A model generated the notes under the pieces. That model did no database searches, was not told where the DNA came from, and worked only from the letters and a program-made list of their open reading frames with translations. From the NCBI GenBank assembly GCA_036389105.1, contig DASVQK010000052.1:1-58890 (forward strand): a stretch of 58,890 bases of DNA. The letters are read 5' to 3'. Source of the stretch: AC-37 sp036389105. Lineage in GTDB: Bacteria; Actinomycetota; Thermoleophilia; Solirubrobacterales; Thermoleophilaceae. Shown here one piece after another: positions 1 to 8,217 of this stretch (within the stretch, counting starts at the first letter, position 1; the number at the start of each line of letters is the position of its first letter). The position numbers were made by a program, and so were the translations under genes.

Positions 1-781
1 GCTTCGGGCGCACGCTGTAGGCCGAGGCGATGGTGCGATCGCGCGCGTTCTGGTTGTAGTCGACGAAGATGCGCTCGCCGCGCTCCTCCTTCCACCACTT
101 CGTGGTCACCTCGCCGGGCAGCCGCCGCTCGAGCTCGCGGCCGAACGCGATCGCGGCATGGCGGACCTCCGTGAACGTCCAGCGCGGCTCGATCCGGACG
201 TATATGTGGACGCCCCGGCCTCCCGAGGTCTTCGGAAAGCCGGCGTAGCCGAGCTCGTCCAGGAGCACGCGCGCCTCGCCGGCGACGCGCACGGCGTCCG
301 CGAAGTCGGTTCCCGGTTGGGGGTCGAGATCCAGGCGCAGCTCGTCCGGATGGTCCACGTCGTCGCTGCGGACCGGCCACGGATGGAACGTGATCGTGCC
401 CATCTGGGCCGCCCAGCCGACGACGGCCACCTCGGTGGGGCAGATCTCGTCGGCGTGGCGGCCCGACGGGAACTGGATGCGCGCGGTCTGCACGTACTCC
501 GGGGCCCCGCGCGGGATGCGCTTCTGGAAGAAGGCGTCGCCGCCCCCCTTCTCGCGCGTCGAGAGGACGAAGCCGGGGTGCACGCCCTTCGGCCAGCGCT
601 CGAGCGTCGTCGGACGGCGCTCGAGCGCGCGCATGATGCCGTCGGCGACTGCGAGGTAGTACTCGACGACGTCGAGTTTCGTGACCGCGCCCGAGCGGTC
701 GGTCACCGGGAAGATCACGCGATCCGGGCTCGACACCCGCAGGTCGCGGCCACCGGCCTCCACGATCGTCGCTTCGGACAC
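1..781 (-). CDS. ligD: LigD-type NHEJ primase-polymerase domain, partial (C-terminal end off window)
   Basis: This is the archaeo-eukaryotic primase-like polymerase module of bacterial NHEJ LigD, which fills and extends broken DNA ends together with Ku. From a GTG at 781 the frame stays open to the left edge, giving the first 260 residues; the domain is usually about 290-300. Visible hallmarks are the catalytic metal-binding LDLDP (about residue 150), the KTSGGRGVHIYV loop and VDYNQNARDRT near the edge. No good Shine-Dalgarno precedes the GTG, but homology to LigD starts within the first 10 residues, so the start is probably right. Whether a ligase or nuclease domain is attached cannot be seen. 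Confidence 0.9.
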   Translation of the reverse strand, partial: MSEATIVEAGGRDLRVSSPDRVIFPVTDRSGAVTKLDVVEYYLAVADGIMRALERRPTTLERWPKGVHPGFVLSTREKGGGDAFFQKRIPRGAPEYVQTARIQFPSGRHADEICPTEVAVVGWAAQMGTITFHPWPVRSDDVDHPDELRLDLDPQPGTDFADAVRVAGEARVLLDELGYAGFPKTSGGRGVHIYVRIEPRWTFTEVRHAAIAFGRELERRLPGEVTTKWWKEERGERIFVDYNQNARDRTIASAYSVRPK

Positions 782-805
782 GGGAGGGGAGCGTACGCGA
801 CCGGA

Positions 806-850
806 TGCCGGAGGCCGGGATCGAACCGGCCATACCGCGATTCAGAGGCA
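806..850 (-). pseudogene. tRNA 3'-end-like remnant (T arm and acceptor strand only)
   Basis: Read on the minus strand this stretch gives a perfect T arm (GCCGG-TTCGATC-CCGGC) followed by CTCCGGC and a discriminator A. A short anticodon-arm-like piece containing CTGAATC precedes it. No matching 5' half (acceptor 5' strand, D arm) is found upstream, so it is not a functional tRNA. It aligns by eye, with a small deletion, to the 3' half of the intact tRNA-Phe at 42891-42963. It is most simply a decayed attachment-site duplicate or tRNA scrap. Confidence 0.55.
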
Positions 851-893
851 CGCTGGCGGCCGCTTCGGGGCGCGAATCCCAGCACACGAGGTT

Positions 894-923
894 GAGATAT
901 CCCTGGATTGCTGGGAATATCTC
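894..923. promoter_or_regulatory. imperfect inverted repeat upstream of small secreted gene
   Basis: GAGATATCCC and GGGAATATCTC form a 10-bp dyad with one bulged base around a 9-nt centre, 36-65 bases upstream of the ATG at 959. It could be an operator or a hairpin ending transcription that enters from the left. There is no U-run, so an operator is slightly more likely. Function is inferred. Confidence 0.35.
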
Positions 924-958
924 GATTCGCTCGACTCAGGCCGAGGGGAAAGGCTGGG

Positions 959-1303
959 ATGGCAAGGATCAGGTGTCTGTTCGCGGCAAGCGCGCTCGTG
1001 GCGGTGACCGCGGTCACCCTGTCTTCGCCGACGCAGGCGCACAACCGGTGCGTGTACCACGGGGCCGACGTCGCCTGCGTGTTCGACGACCACTCCAGCA
1101 TCGCGGTGTGCGACAGGGAGCGCGACGGCCACTACGTGCGCGCGCAGTACCACCTCTATTTCAACCCCGCGCGCCAGTACGGCCCATGGGACCGCAGCGG
1201 TGCGGACTATCCCTGCTCCCGGCGCCGGCACTCTCCGGGAGCGATCACCTGGTTCCGGCTGTGCGAGGTTCACGCCGGCTGTTCCCGCTGGAAGAAGGCG
1301 TAG
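959..1303 (+). CDS. small secreted Cys-rich protein, family of unknown function (copy 1)
   Basis: A 114-residue protein with a clear signal peptide (basic start, hydrophobic Ala/Val-rich core, cleavage near TQAH). The mature part has six cysteines and the pattern CDRERDGHYVRAQY... WFRLCEVHAGCSRWKK. The same order of motifs occurs in the protein at 38739-39074 (CDHEADGHGVRAHW ... FRLCENEVGCTEWSNK), so the two are paralogues of one small exported family. The ATG at 959 is chosen because the signal peptide begins there; an upstream in-frame start adds only non-hydrophobic sequence. Function unknown. It sits just downstream of a tRNA-like remnant and a dyad. Confidence 0.7.
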   Translation: MARIRCLFAASALVAVTAVTLSSPTQAHNRCVYHGADVACVFDDHSSIAVCDRERDGHYVRAQYHLYFNPARQYGPWDRSGADYPCSRRRHSPGAITWFRLCEVHAGCSRWKKA

Positions 1304-1471
1304 CGCGCGGCGTCGCAGATCTGGAACCCGAGCTACGCGTTCGCGTATCCCGCGATCGGCGCGAACCCCAGGGGCGACGCCGGCATGTCCCTCGAGTACG
1401 GCGGCGGGGGCAACTACGAGAACCACGTCGTCGGCTTCTGGGGCGACTTCGTCGTCTTCGGCCGGCCGTAA
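1304..1471 (+). pseudogene. orphan C-terminal fragment of a secreted protein
   Basis: Directly after the TAG of the preceding gene, and in the same frame, 55 codons read protein-like sequence with no start: IWNPSYAFAYPAIGANPRGD, then GMSLEYGGGGNYENHVVGFW, ending FGRP-stop. The Tyr/Gly/Asn-rich composition resembles the last beta-strands of a secreted propeller-type protein, but I cannot name the family firmly. With no start or ribosome-binding site it is best read as a remnant left by a deletion. Confidence 0.45.
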
Positions 1472-1568
1472 AGGCGCGAAGCGCGCGTCACGCCAAGACG
1501 CGCGACCGGTGTCTACCTCGCCTGCCCTACGTGCTGGTCACCGCCCCGTTCTTCGCGCAGCCCGCCGT

Positions 1569-1718
1569 GTGCCGACGGTCGTCAACGTCGGGCCGGTACC
1601 GGTGGGCGAGATCCGGTCGCGCACGGTGACGGTGACGTTCCAGCCCCCGGGCAGCGGGATCCGGGAGCCCACGCTCACGATCACCAGCTCGGCTTCCGGG
1701 AGCCCCCACTCGAGCGGG
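1569..1718 (+). pseudogene. ASH / choice-of-anchor-D-like domain fragment
   Basis: About 50 codons read VPTVVNVGPVPVGEIRSRTV followed by TVTFQPPGSGIREPTLTIT and SSASGSPHS. This is the typical pattern of an ASPM-SPD-2-Hydin-like (choice-of-anchor D) immunoglobulin-fold repeat (GxVPVGE ... VTFxP ... LTITSSAxGSPH). It is in frame with the glycosidase downstream but lies before that gene's signal peptide, so it is probably a leftover of another surface protein rather than part of the enzyme. Confidence 0.4.
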
Positions 1719-1760
1719 CTCCTTCGGCAAAGGGCCGGGCGGGTTCTGAGCGCGGCGCGT

Positions 1761-4253
1761 GTGCCCGCCGCCCGGATCCCGGCCCTCGCGGCCCTGGCGC
1801 TCGTCGCCTTCGCCTGCGCGCCGCCGGCCCGCGCGGCGACGGACCTGGCGGCGAGCGCTCCGGGCGGCGCGCGGGTGACGATCGAGCGCAACCCGCTGCG
1901 CGTCTCGTTCGTCGACGCCTCCGGCCGGACGGTCCTGCGCCAGGCCGCCCCGGCCGGCGGGTCCGCGATCGTCGCGCCCGCCCCGGAGGTCCAGTTCGGC
2001 ACGCAGGGCCCGCCGCCGCCCGCGCTGTACGCGCCGTTCGCCTTCCTGGTCGGCTCGCACAGCGTCGGCCAGACGCCCGGCGGTCAGTGGCAGGGCACCC
2101 TCCAGCGGGTGACCGAGGGCGGCACCGTCTACGCGGCGACGAAGGTCCTCGCGGCCACGAAGGCCGGCCCGACCGTGCGCCTGACGCTGGCCACCAGCGA
2201 CCCCTCGGGGCGGAGGCTGTCCGTGACGATCGCGCCGCGAGGCCCCGCGCTCGGCGTCTCTGTGCGCCCGGTGCCGGCGACCGGCGTGGCCGCGATGGCC
2301 GACGCGTTCGCGTCCTCTCCGGAGGAGGCCTTCCACGGCTTCGGCGGCCGCCACGACGCTGTCGACGCGCGCGGCACGGAGTTCTTCACCTACCTCCAGC
2401 AGGAGAACGTCGGCTCGGGCAGCGCCAGCGGCGTGACGGCGCCGGCCACACCGGGCCGCGACCGCTACATGTTTCCCAACGGCCCGTACGCCACCTACTA
2501 CGCGCAGAGCCAGTTCATCTCGTCGGGCGGCTACGGGTTCTGGCTCGATCGCGACGAGATCGCGCGCTGGCGGATGGGCTCGGACCGCCCCGACGCGTGG
2601 CACGTCGAGGTCGCGGGCCCGGCGCTCGACTACGTGGTGGCGCCCGCCGGCGCGGCGCGCGCGATCGGCACCCTGACGCGGCTCACAGGCCGGCAGCCCG
2701 TGCCGCCGGAGTGGGCGCTCGGGACGATCCTCGACCGCGAGGTCCGCTACCCGACCGACGACGCCGACCAGCATCAGGCCGAGATCGCGTCGGACCTCGC
2801 GGGCATCGACCGCTACGGCGTCAGGCTCGACGGCTACCGGATCGAGGGCGCGGCCCAGCTACCGGCCGACGTGCTGGCCCGCGACTTCGCCGAGCTGAGG
2901 CGGCGCGGCATACACCCGATGGTCTACTTCCGCGGGTTCGTCGGCAAGGACACGATCGGCACCGACGACCCGGAGGCCTACGACGAGGCGCTCGCGAAGG
3001 GCTACGTGGCCACCCACGCCGACGGCTCGCCGTACACGTTCACGTCGAACTTCAACGCCGACGGAGCGGTGATCGACTTCACCCACCCCGGCGCCGCCGC
3101 GTGGTGGCAGGCGCGTGTCCGCAGGGCGCTGGACCTCGGCGCCGACGGCTTCATGCAGGACTTCGGCGAGCAGGTGTTCGACGACATGCGCTTCCACGAC
3201 GGGTCGACCGGAGCTCAGATGCACAACCGCTTCCCGATCCTCTTCCACCGCGCGACCGCGCGGGCAGTGGACGCCTACCGGCGCGAGCACCCCTCGCGAA
3301 GGATCTTCTACTACACGCGCGCGGGCTACTCAGGCTCGGCCGCGTTCGAGCCGGGCAACTTCCCGGGCGACGAGACGACCGACTGGACGCGGTCCTCGGG
3401 CCTCGCCTCGCAGACGACCGACATGCTCAACCGCGCCGTGGGCGGCGCCTACGGCTTCACCACCGACATCGGCGGCTACTTCGACGTCGGTCCGTACCAG
3501 GCGACCACCAAGGAGCTGTTCGCCAGGTGGGCCGAGTGGGCCGCCCTGTCGCCGTTCTTCCGGGTGCACGGCTCGGTCGCGGCGGGAACGCACACGCCGT
3601 GGAGCTACGACGCCGAGACGCTCGGCATCTACAAGGCGATGGCGGCCCTACACCTGCGCGCGCGCCCGCGGCTGCTCGCGCTCTGGCGCGAGGCCGAGCG
3701 GACCGGGGTCCCGCCCACGCGGCCGCTGTGGTTCGAGTTCCCCGGCGATGCGCGGGCCGCGCGGGAGGAGCAGGAGTGGATGCTCGGCCCCGACGTTCTC
3801 GTCGCGCCGGTCGTGGACGAGGGAGCGAGCGCGGTCGACGTGTACTTCCCGAGCGGCTGCTGGGAGGCCGGCGACACCGCAGAGCGCTACTCCGGCCCCG
3901 CCGGCATTCGGGTGCAGGCGCCGCTCGCGAGGCTGCCGTACTTCTTCAGGTGCGGTACCCAGCCGTTCGGCGCGGCCGGGTGCCCGCGGGAGCCGAAGCG
4001 GTCGTTCTGGATCCACCAGCCGCGCCACGGGCGGATCGTGCGCGTCGCCGCGTTCGTCAACGGCCGGCGCGTCAAGGTCGTGCGCGGCCACCGCGTCACG
4101 CGACTCGTGCTCGCCCGCCTGCCGAAGGGGCGCGTCACGGTCCGGATCGTCGCCACCAGCGCGCGCGGTCAGCGAACGATCAGCGTGCGCAGGTATCGGG
4201 ATTGCCGCAAGGGGCGGCCCCGCACGCGCGTGCACCGGCGCGGGCGCCGCTGA
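1761..4253 (+). CDS. secreted GH31 family glycoside hydrolase (alpha-glucosidase/xylosidase type)
   Basis: An 830-residue retaining glycosidase of family GH31, predicted to be exported. The GTG at 1761 is chosen because it opens a signal peptide (Arg-containing start, long Ala/Leu core ending in PARAAT). An N-terminal beta-sandwich is followed by the TIM barrel. The nucleophile region is GFMQDFGEQ (Asp about 467), a form close to the MADFGE-type motif of some GH31 members, and the acid/base region is GDETTDW (Asp about 537). DIGGYF and FRVHG follow. The extreme C terminus is Arg/Lys-rich, after RPRTRVHRRG. It acts on an alpha-linked glycan, but substrate cannot be called from sequence. The gene converges on the I36-like gene across a hairpin. 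Confidence 0.87.
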   Translation: MPAARIPALAALALVAFACAPPARAATDLAASAPGGARVTIERNPLRVSFVDASGRTVLRQAAPAGGSAIVAPAPEVQFGTQGPPPPALYAPFAFLVGSHSVGQTPGGQWQGTLQRVTEGGTVYAATKVLAATKAGPTVRLTLATSDPSGRRLSVTIAPRGPALGVSVRPVPATGVAAMADAFASSPEEAFHGFGGRHDAVDARGTEFFTYLQQENVGSGSASGVTAPATPGRDRYMFPNGPYATYYAQSQFISSGGYGFWLDRDEIARWRMGSDRPDAWHVEVAGPALDYVVAPAGAARAIGTLTRLTGRQPVPPEWALGTILDREVRYPTDDADQHQAEIASDLAGIDRYGVRLDGYRIEGAAQLPADVLARDFAELRRRGIHPMVYFRGFVGKDTIGTDDPEAYDEALAKGYVATHADGSPYTFTSNFNADGAVIDFTHPGAAAWWQARVRRALDLGADGFMQDFGEQVFDDMRFHDGSTGAQMHNRFPILFHRATARAVDAYRREHPSRRIFYYTRAGYSGSAAFEPGNFPGDETTDWTRSSGLASQTTDMLNRAVGGAYGFTTDIGGYFDVGPYQATTKELFARWAEWAALSPFFRVHGSVAAGTHTPWSYDAETLGIYKAMAALHLRARPRLLALWREAERTGVPPTRPLWFEFPGDARAAREEQEWMLGPDVLVAPVVDEGASAVDVYFPSGCWEAGDTAERYSGPAGIRVQAPLARLPYFFRCGTQPFGAAGCPREPKRSFWIHQPRHGRIVRVAAFVNGRRVKVVRGHRVTRLVLARLPKGRVTVRIVATSARGQRTISVRRYRDCRKGRPRTRVHRRGRR

Positions 4254-4299
4254 CCGAGCGCGTATACCTCAACCCCTGGGTAACCGCGCTCGCGGTCAG
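4250..4299. terminator. bidirectional hairpin between convergent genes
   Basis: CTGACCGAGCGCG and CGCGCTCGCGGTCAG pair as a 13-bp stem with a 2-nt bulge and a loop of about 22 nt. It overlaps both stop codons of the convergent genes. There is no U-tract, as is common in high-GC actinobacteria. Confidence 0.5.
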
Positions 4300-4685
4300 G
4301 GGCAGTAGCCGTTATTCACCGTGACCTTGAACGCCCTGATGCGGTTGTTCCAGTTCTGGAACGAGGTGATCTGGTGCCAGGGGTCGAGCCTCGCCTCGGG
4401 GATGTACCCGCTGCCGTCCCCGGTTGTGGAGAAGCAGACCTTCTTGAGGTCGAAGAGGTTCTGGGCGGACTCGATGTTGTCGCGGAAGTCGCCGTCGAGG
4501 GTGATCCAACCCTGCCCGCCCTGCGACGCCGGAACCGTCTTCTTCAGCCCGGTGAAGTTCGTGCCGGTCCAGAAGCAGGCGTAGTAAGTGGGGCAATAGC
4601 TGTCGGCCGACGCGGCTGAACTGCCCATCAGCCCGAGAGCTCCCAGCGCCGCCGTGGCCGCCACGATCGAAACGATTCGCTTCAC
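4296..4685 (-). CDS. secreted peptidase inhibitor family I36-like protein
   Basis: A 129-residue exported protein. The start is a GTG at 4685, preceded at ideal distance by AAGGAG; the signal peptide runs to about SAASA. The mature part matches the small beta/gamma-crystallin-like I36 family (Streptomyces metalloproteinase inhibitor type): an N-terminal Cys pair in YCPTYYACFWTGTNFTG, then the DGDFRDNIESAQN segment, a conserved Cys, and a C-terminal NNRIRAFKV strand with a last Cys. Likely role: an extracellular protease inhibitor or structural crystallin-like protein. It converges with the GH31 gene. Confidence 0.75.
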   Translation of the reverse strand: MKRIVSIVAATAALGALGLMGSSAASADSYCPTYYACFWTGTNFTGLKKTVPASQGGQGWITLDGDFRDNIESAQNLFDLKKVCFSTTGDGSGYIPEARLDPWHQITSFQNWNNRIRAFKVTVNNGYCP

Positions 4686-4895
4686 CCGTTGCTCCTTCTG
4701 CTTGGTTCGCCTGACCGGGCAACCCTCCTCGATTGCGGCCGCGCGGTCAAGCGCAAGCAGCTCGGTGACGGTCATCGCACCCGCGCCGCTGCCCGTTCCC
4801 GTCGACGCCCGCGCTAGCGCGCCGCGGCCTTGGCCCCTTCGCGCCCGAGGTCGCGACGGGTCTTCCTGGACAGCTTCGTGATCGTCCTCGCCACC

Positions 4896-5240
4896 TCAGC
4901 GCTTCTTGTTGTCGACCGCGGCCTGGAGCTGCCTCTTGTTCATCCTCGAGCGACCCTCGATGCCGAGGGCCTTGGCCTCGTTGTAGAGCTGGTCGCGCGT
5001 GCGCCCGCGGGGGCCGGGACTGCCCGAGCGCTTGCCGCCGCGGCGGCCGGACGAGATGTCCCGCGTCGACGTGCGCGAACGGGTGCGCGACTCGCCGCTG
5101 CGCGCGCGCTCCTTGTTGACGGTGCGCGCCGCGATCTCCTCGGCGCGGTCCTCGGAGCGGCCCTGGTCGAGCTGGCTCTCCTTGATGTGCTCGTACTGAC
5201 GGGCGCGCTTGGTGCCCTTCCTGACTCCGCGTGGAGGCAT
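4896..5240 (-). CDS. plasmid-stabilisation-like basic protein with Rho-N-like C terminus
   Basis: A 114-residue, very basic cytoplasmic protein. It follows the layout of a widespread actinobacterial family usually annotated as plasmid stabilization protein: KRARQYEHIKESQLDQGRSE, then AEEIAARTVNKERARSGE, then RTRDQLYNEAKALGIEGRS and MNKRQLQAAVDNKKR. The last about 40 residues look like a Rho-terminator N-type (SAP-like) nucleic-acid-binding helix pair. The true role is not established, and the family name does not imply a plasmid. Start ATG at 5240. Confidence 0.75.
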   Translation of the reverse strand: MPPRGVRKGTKRARQYEHIKESQLDQGRSEDRAEEIAARTVNKERARSGESRTRSRTSTRDISSGRRGGKRSGSPGPRGRTRDQLYNEAKALGIEGRSRMNKRQLQAAVDNKKR

Positions 5241-5321
5241 CGCCCACTCCTTCGCGTCGGATGACTGCGTGTACTCAGCGGCTACCCGGTCGCCGGTCGA
5301 TCACACCTGGCCCCCCACTGC

Positions 5322-6593
5322 TCAACGTGCGGTGAGGGCGATGCGAACGCGCTTCGCGCCCTTGCCCTTGCGAAGCTCCGTCCACACGAGCGCCGCCCGG
5401 TTCGCGCCCAGACGGCGCAGCTCGAAGCCGTCGAGCTCTCCCTCCCTATCGGCGACCGCGATCGTCTGCGCCGGCCCGATCCTGCCCTTGGCGTCGATCA
5501 CGGCCGCCCGCAGCCTGTCCGGTTTGACGAAGTCCCGATCCTCGGTGGCCCAGGCGAGCAGCGTGCGGCCGTCGGCGAGCGGCAACAAGGTGCGGAAGTC
5601 CACGGGCTCAGGCGCGGTCCAGCTCGCCACCTCGCGGAACCGGCGGCCACGCCCGCTCGCGCGCGCGAGGTGGAGGACGCGGTTCCGGTCCATCCACCGC
5701 ACGGCGACCCGGCCGCCGGGAATCGCTTCGATCGCCACCGACGACGGGTCCGCGTGGGCAGTCAGCTCGACGGGCGGGCCGAAGGGGCGTCCGCGGCGAC
5801 CGAAGCGAACCAGGAGGCTCGTGTCGCTCGACTCGTCCCTGATCCCGTACACGAGAAGCGCGTCGCCGCCGGCTGAGCTGACCACGTCGCTGTAGGACAC
5901 GGTCCGGCCCGGGGCAGCGGTGAAGACGCTCTGCGCACTGCCCCATCGGCGGCCGCTCGAGTGGGCGACCGCGAGGCTGCCGTCCTCGGTCCTCCGGAGG
6001 TCGTACAGCGACCCGTCGGCGGTCAATCGCGGGAGGCCGGTGGAGTAGCGGCGGAGCGCCCTCGGGGCGCGAACGAAGCGCCCGGCGGAGCGCGCGATCG
6101 CGAACCCGTCGCCGAACCCGCCGATCGCGTCGCCGCGCGCGTTGGTGCGGATGATGCCGCTCGCCTTGGGACCCAGCCGCTGCGCGGCCACCCGCCGGCC
6201 GCCGGGCGCGAGCCGGACCCCATACGCGCCCGTCGGACGCACCTCCGTCGTGAGCATCCGCCAACGCGGCCCGACGGTGAGATAGGGGTATGGCGGACCG
6301 CCGTCGTAGGTGCGAGCGGGCGTGCGGCCCTTCACGCGCGTCGTGGTGAGAGCGTGCGTGCGCCCGTTGCCCTCGACACGAGCGATGTACAGGCGTTGCA
6401 TGCGGGTGAGGCCGACCTGCTTCTCACCCGCCACGAAGAACGCCACGCCACCGCGCGGCCCCTCCGTCGAGAACATGAAGTCGTACACGTACCCGGGAGG
6501 GGTCGTGCCGAGCGTGCGCGACTTGCCGAACGGCGCGGCGCCGGCCGGCGCGGCGAGAGCGAGTACGAGGGCCGCGATGCCCAGGGCGCGCAT
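5322..6593 (-). CDS. secreted protein of unknown function, propeller-like
   Basis: A 423-residue protein with a signal peptide (MRALGIAALVLALAAPAGAA), which fixes the ATG at 6593; longer upstream in-frame starts would bury the signal. The mature chain is built of repeated short strands with motifs such as DALLVYGIRDESS, GGRVAVRWMDRN and GRTLLAWATEDRD, typical of the loosely repeating secreted propeller-like proteins common in soil actinobacteria. No catalytic motif is seen. The protein at 31916-33766 has a similar style, but I see no long identity. Confidence 0.6.
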   Translation of the reverse strand: MRALGIAALVLALAAPAGAAPFGKSRTLGTTPPGYVYDFMFSTEGPRGGVAFFVAGEKQVGLTRMQRLYIARVEGNGRTHALTTTRVKGRTPARTYDGGPPYPYLTVGPRWRMLTTEVRPTGAYGVRLAPGGRRVAAQRLGPKASGIIRTNARGDAIGGFGDGFAIARSAGRFVRAPRALRRYSTGLPRLTADGSLYDLRRTEDGSLAVAHSSGRRWGSAQSVFTAAPGRTVSYSDVVSSAGGDALLVYGIRDESSDTSLLVRFGRRGRPFGPPVELTAHADPSSVAIEAIPGGRVAVRWMDRNRVLHLARASGRGRRFREVASWTAPEPVDFRTLLPLADGRTLLAWATEDRDFVKPDRLRAAVIDAKGRIGPAQTIAVADREGELDGFELRRLGANRAALVWTELRKGKGAKRVRIALTAR

Positions 6594-6831
6594 CGCACAC
6601 AAGCTACGCGAGCGGCTGAGGGTTGACCGGTTCCGGGCCCTGCGGGCTTGCGGAAGTGGCCGTCCCGTTATAGGAAGGAAGCAGTTTGGACTCGAGGGGA
6701 GGCAAGGGGCGTCCCCGCCGCATTCCGTGGCGGGGGCAGGGGGAGGATCGCCGTCGGCGCCCTTCTCGCGGGCGTCCGGTCGTCGCGCTGGCCCTTGGAC
6801 CGGCACTCCCCGGCTGCCGGCCGGCGCCGAA

Positions 6832-6954
6832 GTCGAGGAGTACTTCGGCGACTACGCGATGCGCGTCGCCGGGCCGCGGTCCCGTCAGGTCGTGATCTCT
6901 CCGCTACCCCTGCGCGTCCGCAACCGCGAGGGCCGCCAGGCCCCGGTCACGAAC
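6832..6954 (+). pseudogene. possible coding remnant in intergenic region
   Basis: The gap 6594-7010 has no intact gene. Within it about 40 codons read VEEYFGDYAMRVAGPRSRQV followed by VISPLPLRVRNREGRQAPV. This is protein-like and reminiscent of the SPLPxRVxxxxGxxxPV segment found in long surface proteins. No start, no ribosome-binding site and no continuation are visible, so it is at most a fragment. Confidence 0.3.
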
Positions 6955-7010
6955 TGGGGCGGGTGGCGGCGGTCTCCCGCCGGCGCCCGCCCCAGCGCGC
7001 TACCACCCGA

Positions 7011-7991
7011 CTAGCTGTCGAACTGGAAGGTCACGACCGGCGGGATCGGGCCCGCGAGGATCGTGAACCGCGTGTTGTTCACGCAGACCGACGCCGGGAG
7101 CTGGCCGGCCGGCGAGGTCCGGATCGCCAGCGCCGGGCTCGACAACACGACCACGTCATTCGTGCACGGCGAGATGTCTCCCGACTGCTGGATGTCCACG
7201 ATCTGGTTCACGGCGGCCTTGACCGAGAGCCGGACCCCGCCGGACGCCCCCGGGCCGGAGAGGCGCGCGCAGACGTGGGCTTCGTCGTTGGCCGGCGTAG
7301 CCGTGTACAGGAACAGGTCGCGCCCGCTCAGGTGGGCATTGATCAGCTCGCTGGCCGGGCCGAACGCGCCCTCCGCGCAGGCACTCGACGCCTTGCCGGG
7401 CGGCGGCGGCGTGGTGTCCGTCGGCGCCGGCGGCGCGGTATCGCTGTTGACGATCACGTCCGGATCGTTGAGGGCGCCCGTCAGCTCCACGGCCACCCGC
7501 TGCTTCACCGCCCCGGCCTCGACGCAGAGTGCCGTGGTCCCGAGGTTGGAGCCGGCGTCGATGTAGAACGGCGTCTCCAGAACCTCGCCCTGCTCGATCG
7601 GGTGCGTCGTGATCAAGTTGCCCAGCATCGTCGCGCAGCTGCGCGACGCGGTGTCGTTCGTGACCCGTGCGCCAGGGGCCTCGGTCGTTGCTTTCACGTC
7701 CACGCGCCCCGCCTGCTCGGGTTGGCCCGTAACCTTCACGCGGTAGCAGAGCCATTGCGTCTGCGGATCGGTCGGGTCCGTCTGCGTCGCCAGCCTGAAG
7801 AAGATGCTGCGGTTCGCGAAGAACCCGTCGTTCAGCGTCGTGGGCTGGGTGCAGGTGCCCGACACGCCGGCGATGTTGTCCGTGCTCACGCACCCCGCGA
7901 CCCCGAGCGTGGCGATGGCCGCCATGGCCACCACCCCCAGCCGAATCCGCGCTCCCTTGCTCGACCGGTCTCGTCCGCCTCGTCGCAACAT
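7011..7991 (-). CDS. putative lipoprotein of unknown function
   Basis: A 326-residue protein. The ATG at 7991 has GGGGG nine bases upstream. The N terminus is a lipoprotein signal with a basic region (RRGGRDRSSKGARIR), a hydrophobic core and the lipobox LGVAGC, so the mature protein should be anchored on the outer face of the membrane. Two similar halves, each with spaced Cys residues and strands such as LCYRVKVTGQPEQAG and VCARLSGPGASGG, are separated by a Pro/Thr-rich linker (PPAPTDTTPPPPG). This suggests two related beta-sandwich domains. Function unknown. Confidence 0.65.
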   Translation of the reverse strand: MLRRGGRDRSSKGARIRLGVVAMAAIATLGVAGCVSTDNIAGVSGTCTQPTTLNDGFFANRSIFFRLATQTDPTDPQTQWLCYRVKVTGQPEQAGRVDVKATTEAPGARVTNDTASRSCATMLGNLITTHPIEQGEVLETPFYIDAGSNLGTTALCVEAGAVKQRVAVELTGALNDPDVIVNSDTAPPAPTDTTPPPPGKASSACAEGAFGPASELINAHLSGRDLFLYTATPANDEAHVCARLSGPGASGGVRLSVKAAVNQIVDIQQSGDISPCTNDVVVLSSPALAIRTSPAGQLPASVCVNNTRFTILAGPIPPVVTFQFDS

Positions 7992-8125
7992 CGTGCCCCC
8001 TCTGTACGGGATTTGTGGCCCGGCTGGCCAGCCGGGGTCGAGGTATAGCCACGGGGAGTGAACCCAAACCCTTGACTGATGGAGATCCGCCGTTTGGAGG
8101 AGACAAATGGCGAGGCGGGTAACTG

Positions 8126-8209
8126 GTGTCGAGTCCCGGGGCAACGACGATCGATGAAGAGGCGCTGAAGACGCTGATTCGCGCCGCCGTGGCGCTGAAC
8201 ACGTCCTGA
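8126..8209 (+). other. very short open frame, possible gene remnant
   Basis: From a GTG at 8126, 27 codons read through TIDEEALKTLIRAAVALNTS to a stop. The helical C-terminal look is like the end of a small cytoplasmic protein. An ATG at 8106 with a perfect GGAGGAG lies just upstream in a different frame and stops after 16 codons, so this may be a frameshifted remnant. Weak evidence. Confidence 0.2.
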
Positions 8210-8217
8210 GTCGAGAT

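Noticed and set aside
4896..5240. Plasmid-derived region, suggested by the plasmid-stabilisation-like protein
   Set aside because: This family is chromosomal in many actinobacteria and no replication or partition genes are nearby.
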